From: Lachnospiraceae bacterium
GTDB lineage: Bacteria > Bacillota > Clostridia > Lachnospirales > Lachnospiraceae
Direction: 5' to 3'
DNA: 64,000 nt
Assembly (NCBI GenBank): GCA_022845955.1
Contig: AP025576.1
Span: forward strand, 2,914,001-2,978,000
Notes under the pieces: model-generated
What the model saw: only the letters and a program-made list of their open reading frames with translations
The model's database searches: none
What the model was told of the DNA's origin: nothing
Position numbers and translations under genes: made by a program
Shown here: positions 33,119-40,325 of the stretch, piece after piece
How the letters are laid out: each line of letters starts with the position of its first letter
How positions within the stretch are numbered: position 1 is the stretch's first letter

Positions 33119-33853
33119 CTATTTGCTGCTTTCTTCTTTCCAGTCACTTAAAATCAGTTCAAAACTGTCTGGATAAATATAAACGTTCTCAAAATATTCA
33201 TAAAAATCTTGATGCGCACCAATATTATAATTGAGATAATCGTCCTCATTGACTACTTCATAGTTTTCTTCTGATAGATAATAGACACCTACATCTACAG
33301 AATAGCCCATCGCCTGTATCTTTGATGTTAATTGCTGCATATCTGTGTCTTTTCCTACTGTATCATCTTTCGTATAAATCCAAAGAGAAACGACCGGGTT
33401 TCGTCCCATACCAAAAGTTGTGAGTAATTCTTCAGCCGTAGTGTTTTTATCAAAGTCAGGAGATGGGGTGTAAGGTGCAATAAATACTTTGCAATCATCG
33501 TAAATTTCCTGCACAGTAGGCGCTAAAATAGCTCGCAAATCTTCTCGTCTTAAATAGACAATATAGTTGTCTGTATATGTCTGCGCTTCCTCCGACCATC
33601 TCAAACGTACATATAGCCCCGGAAATCGTGTGGATTGAATACTTCCGTACTCTGTCGCAACAAATTCATCGCCATACTTCTCGATGAGGTATTCCAGCTT
33701 TGGGTCTGTACGGGAATGGTACATATAATCTGCGATCTGCTCATGGAGCGGACGGGGCGGGTGCAGCTTGACCCGAACGATCCCCGCCGCCACAAGAATA
33801 ACCGCCGCCGCGCACAAAAATATCACGAGCCGCCTTTTTCCTTTGTGGGTCAT
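33119..33853 (-). CDS. Membrane-anchored protein of unknown function
   Basis: The 244-residue protein has a basic start and one transmembrane helix (KRRLVIFLCAAAVILVAAGIVRV, residues 6-28), then an extracytoplasmic domain with many acidic and aromatic residues (YLRREDLRAILAPTVQEIYDD; VSLWIYTKDD; VYYLSEENYEVV). I recognise no family. GGAGGGAG lies before the ATG. It probably follows the 171-residue gene (33901-34416) in one operon facing the recombinase-side end. Confidence 0.7.
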   Translation of the reverse strand: MTHKGKRRLVIFLCAAAVILVAAGIVRVKLHPPRPLHEQIADYMYHSRTDPKLEYLIEKYGDEFVATEYGSIQSTRFPGLYVRLRWSEEAQTYTDNYIVYLRREDLRAILAPTVQEIYDDCKVFIAPYTPSPDFDKNTTAEELLTTFGMGRNPVVSLWIYTKDDTVGKDTDMQQLTSKIQAMGYSVDVGVYYLSEENYEVVNEDDYLNYNIGAHQDFYEYFENVYIYPDSFELILSDWKEESSK

Positions 33854-33900
33854 CGTCTCTCCCTCCTTAAAGCCTGTGCTTGGTTTATGGTAATTGCTCT

Positions 33901-34416
33901 TTAGTCCCTGCTGGCTTTCTTACTCCAATAGCACATAACATTGTGACTTTTTTTGATACTCTCATCCAATCGTTCAGAATAATCAACACACATCTCTGTC
34001 CCCATCGCAAAAAATTTAATTTCTGCCACTATACACAGCCCCAATATATTCTGTTTGGTCAACTGGCAAAAAGAATTGCAAAATTCATTTGATATATTGG
34101 CATCTAATTCCGGGAAATAAGATGTGTCGAACCATAATTCAGTAGAAAATACTCCATTTTCAAAGTATTGCCTTGCTCCAATGATATAAGAGCCTGCTTT
34201 TCCATCGAAAGAAACGACTTTGCCATTTAATACGCACCGTTCAATTTGTTCATCATCTTGCGTGTAAAGCACATCTTCTTTTGTTGGCAGCCAGCCATTC
34301 CAAACAATACATTTTTCTGAAAATTGTATCTTGCCGACAATAGGAAATATCGTTTCGCACATTTTAATGCTGGGATATTTTTTGCTTGCAATGTAAACTT
34401 CAAATTTCGCAGCCAT
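33901..34416 (-). CDS. Unrecognised 171-residue protein
   Basis: The start at 34416 (MAAKFEVYIASKKYPSIK) follows TGAGGA closely, with GGGAGG a little further up. The protein is soluble, with beta-rich segments FPIVGKIQFSEKCIVWNGWLPTKEDVL, GKVVSFDGKAGSYIIGARQYFENGVFSTELWFDTSYFP and GLCIVAEIKFFAMGTEMCVDYS. No family is recognised; the size and mixed composition are compatible with an immunity-like or ligand-binding protein, but nothing proves that. It is 47 bp upstream of the membrane-anchored gene on the same strand. Confidence 0.6.
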   Translation of the reverse strand: MAAKFEVYIASKKYPSIKMCETIFPIVGKIQFSEKCIVWNGWLPTKEDVLYTQDDEQIERCVLNGKVVSFDGKAGSYIIGARQYFENGVFSTELWFDTSYFPELDANISNEFCNSFCQLTKQNILGLCIVAEIKFFAMGTEMCVDYSERLDESIKKSHNVMCYWSKKASRD

Positions 34417-34669
34417 TTTCCTCAAATTCCTCCCATCATTTAAGAATTTCATTATTGCAGATCTGGCATCCAAATGTTGTCAGCAGTGTATCATGTCTGG
34501 AGCATCGTGGAAAATTTGGGGGATCACTTATCTGGTTACTCAAACAAATTACATTGTCCATATTTCGGTTGCTCCATATCACGTTTCTGTTCCATTTGAG
34601 GTGAGAGTGGTGTTAAACTTCCAATTTTATTTTATCATTATTGCTGGGAAATGGGAAGTATCTTCCTGT

Positions 34670-34822
34670 TTACCGCTCCATATCCCTGTCCCGGTGCTGT
34701 GTCTGCTCCTGCTGGCGGCGTGCGCTGTCCACAACAGATTTCACCCGGTACAGCTTCATCAAATTGTCTTGGATAGGTTTGTGCTTTGCGTAGTCCCTCT
34801 GGTACTGGTATTGGCTCCGTTG
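34670..34822 (-). pseudogene. Possible gene remnant near the inner element's right end
   Basis: Read leftwards, a frame of about 50 codons gives QRSQYQYQRDYAKHKPIQDNLMKLYRVKSVVDSARRQQ and ends DRDMER. It is charged and helical like the tail of a mobilisation protein, but a stop lies just upstream and no start is seen. The rest of the 34417-34932 gap shows no convincing gene. Confidence 0.3.
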
Positions 34823-34913
34823 CTGTCATTAGCGGTGTAAGAAGGGAAAACTTACAGAGAAAGCCTTGTTTGTTATATGTTCCATGAATCTATTATATTT
34901 CGCAGAAATTATC

Positions 34914-34932
34914 CTTGACAAATCTCGTCTCA
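34914..34932 (+). other. Right attachment end of the inner element
   Basis: CCTTGAC (34913-34919; the reverse complement is GTCAAGG) is followed 11 bases later by CA (34931-34932), the candidate crossover. At the left end the same distance separates GTAAAGG (21013) from CA (21000-21001). Confidence 0.7.
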
Positions 34933-36445
34933 AAAGCAAATTTTAATGGAATATGCCAATGCCAACGGTTTTCCCAACCCACAGTATTTTGTGGACGACG
35001 GTTATTCCGGAGTCACGTTCGACCGCCCCGGCTACAAAGCCATGATGGAGCAGGTGGAGGCGGGAAACGTGTCTACCATTATCGTAAAAGACCATTCCCG
35101 GCTGGGCAGAAACCGCCTTGTGGTGGGTATCCTGTTGGAAGAAACCTTTGCAAGCTACAATGTTCGTTACATCGCCATCAACGACAACGTGGACACGCTG
35201 AACGGCGTGGATGACAGTGTGGCCGTCCGCGATCTTTTTAACGAGTGGCACGCCAGAGACACCAGCAAGAAGGTCAAGGCGGTCATCATGGCGGCGGCGC
35301 GGCGTGGGGAACGCATCGGCACAAAGGCGCCTTACGGCTATCGAAAAGACCCGGATAGCCGTAAGCAGATTATTCCCAACGAGGACACCGCGCCTGTGGT
35401 GCGGCGGATTTTTGCCCTGTGCGCCAGCGGACTTGGCCCTGACAAAATTGCACGGATACTGAGGGCTGACCAAATCCTGACGCCCACTGTTTATGAATTT
35501 CGCACCAACGGCGTCCGCCATACCAATCTGAATGAGAATAAGCCCTATGATTGGTGTGGCTCTACCGTGGCGGATATTTTGGAACGGGAGGAGTACATCG
35601 GCAACACCATCAACTGCCGCAGTTACAGTCCATCCTTCAAGAGCAAGAAAAGCAAGCGGAATCCCCCGGAAAAGCAGCTCCGCTTTGAGCATACCCACGA
35701 GCCGCTGATCGACATGGAAACATGGGAGATTGTGCAGAAGGTACGGGCGGGTAAACGCCGTCCCAATAAAATGGGCGAGATGGATCTGCTGTCCGGTATG
35801 GTCTACTGTGCGGACTGCGGAAAACGGCACTACTTCTGCCGGTGCGGAAGCTGGAACGAAAGCCAGTATACATATACCTGCGGCACTTACCACGGACATA
35901 AAGAGGACTGTACCCCGCATACCGTCAAGGTCATGGCACTGCACGAAATCGTGCTGGCGGAGGTTCAGCGGGTTACGCAGGAAGCGCGGGAACACACCGA
36001 GGAATTCCTCCGACGGGCGATGGACAAGCACAGCAGCCAGCTCAAAAAGGAATTGTCCGCCAAAGTCAAAGAATTGGACAGGGCGCAGAAACGGCTTGCG
36101 GATTTGGAAAAGCTGTTCCGCGCCGCCTTTGAACAGCTTGCGTTGGCGAACCTTTTGGAAACCCAGTTTAAGGCGCTGACGGGCGGTTACGAGGAAGAAC
36201 AGCAGGAGTTGACAATCCGCAGTGAAATGCTGGAACAGGAAATCAACGCGGAAAAAGACCGGATGCTGAATGCAGACCGCTTTCTCAAGGTGGTACAGCG
36301 GTACACGGAGATTCAAGAACTGACGCCGGAAATCGTGCGGGAGTTCATTGAGAAAATTGTGGTGCATGAAAGAAGCGAGCCGTGGAAAAAGAAGAACTAC
36401 ACCCAGCAGATTGATGTGTACTTCAATTTTGTAGGGCAGGTTTAA
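34933..36445 (+). pseudogene. 3' part of the outer element's large serine recombinase
   Basis: This is the remainder of the gene that starts at 20892. It reads KQILMEYANANGFPNPQYFVDDGYSGVTFDRPGYKAM, IIVKDHSRLGRNRL, YGYRKDPDSRKQIIPNEDTAPVVRRIF, the zinc region VYCADCGKRHYF...CTPHTVKVMAL, a coiled coil and a DUF4368-like end (IEKIVVHERSEPWKKKNYTQQIDVYFNFVGQV). The catalytic Ser is in the other piece. An ATG at 34946 exists but without the Ser-bearing strand any product would be inactive. The reading frame has no other lesion. Confidence 0.88.
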
Positions 36446-36454
36446 AACAGAAAA

Positions 36455-36482
36455 GCCACAGGATACCGAAATATCCTGTGGC
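36455..36482 (+). terminator. Terminator of the outer recombinase
   Basis: GCCACAGGATA (36455-36465) pairs perfectly with TATCCTGTGGC (36472-36482). It follows the recombinase stop by 9 bp. Confidence 0.75.
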
Positions 36483-36496
36483 AAATCTTAAAATTG

Positions 36497-36524
36497 GTAA
36501 ACATCCTTGTCAGGCAGAGACGAA
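36497..36524 (-). other. Right attachment end of the outer element
   Basis: GTAAACATCCTT (36497-36508) is the inverted copy of the left end's AAGGATGTTTAC. After GTC there are 11 bases before the AA at 36523-36524, matching the left end's geometry. The following GGTCTCTGTGTTTTT is the second half of the yjdF terminator. Confidence 0.7.
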
Positions 36525-36540
36525 GGTCTCTGTGTTTTTC
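36525..36540 (+). terminator. Displaced 3' half of the yjdF terminator
   Basis: GGTCTCTGTG followed by TTTTTC pairs, with two G·U pairs, to CACAGGGGCC at 8930-8939. With the element removed the two halves are joined by a GGTAA loop. In the present arrangement, CAGAGAC from the element (36515-36521) forms a substitute stem with GTCTCTG. Confidence 0.7.
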
Positions 36541-36556
36541 TTTCCCAGATGGGGAA

Positions 36557-37243
36557 TCAGCCCCTTTCCGGCATACGGAAGCCTGCCAGTGCCTGATTCA
36601 GGAATTCATTAAAGGGCCGCATCTGCAGAAATACGGCGGCGGCATTCCGGGCAAAGCATTCGGCATTTTCCAGCTCTTTGTCGGATACGGGATATTCAAT
36701 TGCCCAGCTTTTATACTTCAGATATTCAGCGGTGGAAAGCGTTTCCTCATAATCCTTCGGAACCTTTTTCAGTTTTTCCCCGATCAGGGTAAAGTTTTCC
36801 GTAAAGGCCGGATCCGTAAGGATAGCTTCCCATTGCTCTCCTTGGGTGGCGATGCGGCGGCGTATCATAGAGGTAGCCTCTTTAAACTGGGAAGCGAACA
36901 GGCCGCCTCCGAGAAAGCTGTTTCCCGGTTCAATATGCACATAAAAACCTACCGGAATGGGAAGGCGTCCGGCGGGGGATATATGGGCTCTTAAGGAAGT
37001 ATGGTAGGGGGATTTGTCATGGCTGAACCGGGTATCCCTGGCATACCGCAGGATAAAATCTTTCACATCATGTCCGCCGGACATGGGACAGCCTGCGGCG
37101 GAAAGCCCGGAAAGGATCCGGCACAACAGGGTTTCAAAATCGGCATTCGCTTCCCTTTGCCAGCTTTTATTGCCGCTCAGCCATTCTTTGCTGTTATTTT
37201 CCTTTAGGGCAGTTAAAAAGGGCAGCATACAGTTGTCATTCAT
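36557..37243 (-). CDS. DUF2461 domain protein
   Basis: The start at 37243 (MNDNCMLPFL) is preferred, with AAGGAG about 10 bp ahead; the longer frame overlaps the previous gene's end. The 228-residue protein has FLTALKENNSKEWLSGNKSWQREANADFETLL, RYARDTRFSHDKSPYHTSLRAHISP and GFYVHIEPGNSFLGGGLF, the blocks of DUF2461 (TIGR02453). No activity is established. It follows the sigma factor gene by 14 bp and probably belongs to its operon. Confidence 0.88.
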   Translation of the reverse strand: MNDNCMLPFLTALKENNSKEWLSGNKSWQREANADFETLLCRILSGLSAAGCPMSGGHDVKDFILRYARDTRFSHDKSPYHTSLRAHISPAGRLPIPVGFYVHIEPGNSFLGGGLFASQFKEATSMIRRRIATQGEQWEAILTDPAFTENFTLIGEKLKKVPKDYEETLSTAEYLKYKSWAIEYPVSDKELENAECFARNAAAVFLQMRPFNEFLNQALAGFRMPERG

Positions 37244-37257
37244 TTCTATCTGTCTCC

Positions 37258-38097
37258 TTATGCATTCATAATATAGCTGCATTTGTCCGATTGCAGAAAG
37301 TCGGACAGGAATTTCCTGGCTTTTTCGGTGGTCCGGAAGGAGGGGAGAGAAGAAAAAAGCAGGGAAAGATCATCGATCTCCTCCATGTTTTTTACAAATT
37401 CTTCCGCCTCCGGGTTGGGGACGGCCAGCGGGGAATATTCCGCAGCTTCCGGATGGATGCGGTGTGTGGCGGCAGCGTAAGGAATCCTTCTTTTGCAGGA
37501 ACATTTCCCACCGGCAAGGCCGCAGTATTCATTCAGGAAAGCGGACATTTTTTTTCGGATCCGGGAGAGCTTCTGACGGTAATTTTCAGCGGACATATCC
37601 AGAATCTCACCGGCTATCCGGCTGTCCGCCCGGAACATAGTGCCCAGGACGAAAATACAGCGGCTTTCCGGATCCAGACATTGCAGCATGACGTTGGTAC
37701 AAGAAAGCTTCAGCTCCTGTTCCAGCAGATCGTGATCCAGCTCAGGGGAGAGGGCAGGGAGATCCCGTTCCTTTCCGCTGTCGATATCCGCTCCGTAGAA
37801 TTCAAAGCTTAAAGGCCGGTTGGCAAACATATGCTTTTTGTAATCCTTCAGGTGATTGACGGCAATTCGGAAAACCCATGTGGTGAAAGCGCTTTCACCA
37901 CGGAATGAAGACAGATGTGTCATTACCTTTAAAAGAATTTCCTGGGCGGCATCCTCCGCATCCGGCACCGTTCCCAGCATGCGCAGGGACAGATGAAAGA
38001 CAGGATCCTGAATTCCCGTCAGCAGTTCTTCCAGCGCCCTGCGGTCGCCCGACACCGCTTTTTCCACGGCGGCTGTGATTTCTGGTTGGTTGTTCAT
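37258..38097 (-). CDS. ECF-like RNA polymerase sigma factor with C-terminal extension
   Basis: The 279-residue protein has sigma region 2 (FHLSLRMLGTVPDAEDAAQEILLKVMTHLSSFRGESAFTTWVFRIAVNHLKD) and region 4 (LQCLDPESRCIFVLGTMFRADSRIAGEILDMSAENYRQKLSRIRKKM). After that comes an extension with CGLAGGKCSCKRRIPYAAATHRIHPE, a Cys-containing block I know from a family of such sigma factors, and a helical end. No anti-sigma gene is next to it; the extension may serve as the control part. AAAGGAGG precedes the ATG. It is divergent from the diguanylate cyclase gene. Confidence 0.85.
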   Translation of the reverse strand: MNNQPEITAAVEKAVSGDRRALEELLTGIQDPVFHLSLRMLGTVPDAEDAAQEILLKVMTHLSSFRGESAFTTWVFRIAVNHLKDYKKHMFANRPLSFEFYGADIDSGKERDLPALSPELDHDLLEQELKLSCTNVMLQCLDPESRCIFVLGTMFRADSRIAGEILDMSAENYRQKLSRIRKKMSAFLNEYCGLAGGKCSCKRRIPYAAATHRIHPEAAEYSPLAVPNPEAEEFVKNMEEIDDLSLLFSSLPSFRTTEKARKFLSDFLQSDKCSYIMNA

Positions 38098-38186
38098 CGA
38101 TTTTTTCCTCCTTTATATTGTTAGACGGCGGCTTCTGCAATATGTGACAAACTTTTTAGAAATCGGTTATGCTTTATAAAAGGTTC

Positions 38187-38231
38187 TTTTTCCTGTTTGC
38201 CATGGTGCTGCTATACCCAAACAGGAGAAAA
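38187..38231. promoter_or_regulatory. Inverted repeat between sigma factor and diguanylate cyclase genes
   Basis: TCCTGTTTG (38191-38199) and CAAACAGGA (38218-38226) are perfect arms, extended by T-rich and A-rich flanks. It could be an operator for the divergent pair or a bidirectional terminator-like structure. Confidence 0.45.
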
Positions 38232-38315
38232 AACCAAAAAAACAGGTACATCCCTTGAATTATAACAGACGGAACCATATACTGATAGAAGGAATACATG
38301 GAAAAGGAGCATCCC

Positions 38316-40235
38316 ATGCAGAAAATCTTTACCCGCTATATCAGTGTTGTGGTCATTGTGGCCCTGATGGCCATATTCGGAGTAAACTGGTTTTTCCAGG
38401 AATATAATGCGAGGAAGCAGATGACGGAAAAATCACAGATGAAGCTGGATCAGATCATACAGACGCTGGAGAACAATGAGGTGGAGCTGGAAAATCTGAA
38501 GGAAAGCCTGGATGAGGATTACCTTACCAGAGCTTATGCGTTTGCCTATATCATCGAGCAGAACCCGGAGGTACTGAACAGCCAGCCGGAGCTTGAGCGG
38601 ATCGCAACGCTTCTGAATGTGGACGAACTGCATGTGATTGATGAAAACGGTATTTTGTTTGCAGGCAGCATTCCCAAATACTTCGGCATGGATTTTCAGG
38701 ACACGGATCAGACAAGGGAGTTTCTGGCGATTTTAGAGGATCCGGAGTCGTGCCTTGTGCAGGATATACGGCCCAACGGTTATGAACAGAAGATTTTCCA
38801 ATATATCGGCGTGCCCAGACAGGATCAAAAAGGAATCGTCCAGGTGGGGATGGCTCCCACCAGAATGCTGGAGGCCCAGAAAAGGAACCAGCTGGATTAC
38901 ATACTTGCAAGAATGCCTGTTGAGGCGGGCAGCACGCTGTTTGCAGTGAATACGGAAACGGGAAAGGTTCTGATCTGCCGCAATGGCAATACAGAGGAAA
39001 GGGAGCTTTCTTCGTTTGGTTTCGACATAGAGGATGTGAAAACCCTTTCCGGCGGCGGATTTATGCAATCTGAAGGAACAAATGTGTTTTTTGTAACGAA
39101 GGAATACGACAATATGGTTCTGGGAATCGGAAAAGAAGCGGGGGCTCTTTATGAGGACAGGAACCGGCAGATCATCCTCACCACGGTTTTTCTGGTATTT
39201 ATCTCCCTCGTGATGATATCCCTGATCAACCGCCTGCTGAAGGCACAGATTGTGAACGGGATCCATCGGATCACCGGTGATTTGGAGCGGATTACCGAAG
39301 GGGATCTGAATACGGTGGTGGATGTGGACAACAATCCGGAATTCCGCCAGCTTAGCTCCGGAATCAACAAAATGGTTGCAGGTATACTCAGTGCTACGGT
39401 TCGGGTATCCCAGGTAATTGATATGGTGGATATGCCGATAGGCGTATTTGAATATGGGAGGGACGGCAGGGAGGTTATGGCGACCGGCAGGGTGCGCCAG
39501 GTATTCGGCTGGACGGAGGAGGAAGCAGAAAGCCTTTACCGGGAAAAAGAACGGTTTGAAAAGTGCCTGGAGGAAATCCTTGGCAGACCGGAGGAAGGGG
39601 AACGGGATATTTACCGCTTGTCCGATGCCCCGGAAAAGTGGATCAGCATCCGTATGAATTCGGATGAAACCGGAACCTTCGGCGTGGTGGCAGATGTTAC
39701 CAGGGATATCCGGGAAAAGCAGAAAATCCTGCACGAAAGGGATTATGATTCCCTTACCGGCCTCTGCAACATTGATACCTTCAAAAAAGAAGCAACCCTT
39801 GTCCTGAAAAAGGGCGGCTTCGGCGTTGCCGCCATGGTAATGCTGGATCTGGATAATTTCAAGCACATAAACGACAGCTACGGCCATGATTGGGGAGATG
39901 AATATCTGCGGATCTGTGCCGGCATCCTGGAAACGAGTAATGGCGACCGAGGAATTGCAGCACGCCGATCGGGAGATGAGTTCTGTCTGTTTCTCCATCA
40001 TTTTTCCTCTAAGGCGGAGCTTGCCAATTATATGGAGGAATTTTACGCCAGGCTGGATATGACGGAAATCCTGTTCCCGGACGGAAGCAAGGGCAGGCTT
40101 GCCATATCCGCCGGGCTGGCCTGGTACGGGGACGGCCTTGACAGCTGCGGGCCGCTGCTGAAGGCCGCCGATTATGCGCTGTATGACGCCAAAAACAGCG
40201 GAAAGGGGATTATAAAACAATACACCCTGGATTAA
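38316..40235 (+). CDS. Membrane diguanylate cyclase (sensor, HAMP, PAS-like, GGDEF)
   Basis: The start at 38316 (MQKIFTRYIS) is preferred because AAGGAG lies 7 bp before it. The 639-residue protein has a transmembrane helix at residues 7-25, an extracytoplasmic sensor of about 260 residues, a second helix near 290, a HAMP segment (ITGDLERITEGDLNTVVDV), a PAS-like part and a GGDEF domain (DYDSLTGLCNIDTF; MLDLDNFKHINDSYGHDWGDEYL). The signature loop reads ARRSGDEF, SGDEF instead of GGDEF, a change tolerated in active enzymes. It should make cyclic di-GMP in response to an outside signal. Confidence 0.9.
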   Translation: MQKIFTRYISVVVIVALMAIFGVNWFFQEYNARKQMTEKSQMKLDQIIQTLENNEVELENLKESLDEDYLTRAYAFAYIIEQNPEVLNSQPELERIATLLNVDELHVIDENGILFAGSIPKYFGMDFQDTDQTREFLAILEDPESCLVQDIRPNGYEQKIFQYIGVPRQDQKGIVQVGMAPTRMLEAQKRNQLDYILARMPVEAGSTLFAVNTETGKVLICRNGNTEERELSSFGFDIEDVKTLSGGGFMQSEGTNVFFVTKEYDNMVLGIGKEAGALYEDRNRQIILTTVFLVFISLVMISLINRLLKAQIVNGIHRITGDLERITEGDLNTVVDVDNNPEFRQLSSGINKMVAGILSATVRVSQVIDMVDMPIGVFEYGRDGREVMATGRVRQVFGWTEEEAESLYREKERFEKCLEEILGRPEEGERDIYRLSDAPEKWISIRMNSDETGTFGVVADVTRDIREKQKILHERDYDSLTGLCNIDTFKKEATLVLKKGGFGVAAMVMLDLDNFKHINDSYGHDWGDEYLRICAGILETSNGDRGIAARRSGDEFCLFLHHFSSKAELANYMEEFYARLDMTEILFPDGSKGRLAISAGLAWYGDGLDSCGPLLKAADYALYDAKNSGKGIIKQYTLD

Positions 40236-40287
40236 ATTTATGCGGAACAGCCCAAAATACCACTTTAAAAAAGAGCGGAGGTTATGG

Positions 40288-40310
40288 TATACTGTGTGTA
40301 AACGCTTACA
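40288..40310 (+). promoter_or_regulatory. Promoter with cre-type operator before the GH106-like gene
   Basis: TATACT (40288-40293) is the -10 box. TGTAAACGCTTACA (40297-40310) fits the catabolite-responsive element TGWAARCGYTWNCW at every position and covers the start point. Repression by CcpA or a LacI-family regulator is expected. Confidence 0.75.
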
Positions 40311-40325
40311 TAAAAGGGGAAACAT

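Larger units (their letters stand above)
21000..34932. mobile_element. Inner mobilisable element inserted in the recombinase gene
   Basis: The ends are defined by the recombinase reading frame: the shared dinucleotide CA is at 21000-21001 and 34931-34932. Just inside each end is an imperfect inverted repeat, GTAAAGG (21013-21019) then TTTCTGC, and the reverse complement of GTCAAGG then TTTCTGC. These match at 14 of 18 positions. The element carries TnpV, TnpW, its own serine recombinase, oriT and a MOBQ relaxase. It also carries a four-gene minus-strand operon, a LemA operon and two unknown genes. Unlike many relatives, its recombinase lies in the middle rather than at an end. Confidence 0.88.
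8943..36524. mobile_element. Outer Tn4451-like element with large serine recombinase
   Basis: The proposed ends are the AA dinucleotides at 8943-8944 and 36523-36524. Inside them, AAGGATGTTTAC (8959-8970) and its reverse complement (36497-36508) form terminal inverted repeats. Joining the flanks restores a complete yjdF terminator. The element holds TnpV at the left end and a TnpW plus serine recombinase at the right. Its cargo is a two-component system, a MATE pump, a heterodimeric ABC exporter and their regulators. Its recombinase gene is broken by a second element (21000-34932), so it cannot now move by itself. Length without the inner element would be near 13.6 kb. Confidence 0.8.

Noticed and set aside
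34493..34840. Hydrophobic plus-strand frame near the inner element's right end
   Set aside because: No ribosome site; hydrophobic character comes from T-rich sequence, and the opposite strand shows a more protein-like remnant.
34943..36484. Long open frame on the minus strand opposite the second recombinase half
   Set aside because: It mirrors the codon structure of the plus-strand gene, has no ribosome site and no recognisable domain, while the plus strand shows clear recombinase motifs.
38733..40325. Long minus-strand frame opposite the diguanylate cyclase gene
   Set aside because: The plus strand has HAMP and GGDEF motifs and a good ribosome site; the opposite frame has low-complexity His/Gly/Ile-rich composition and no start signal.
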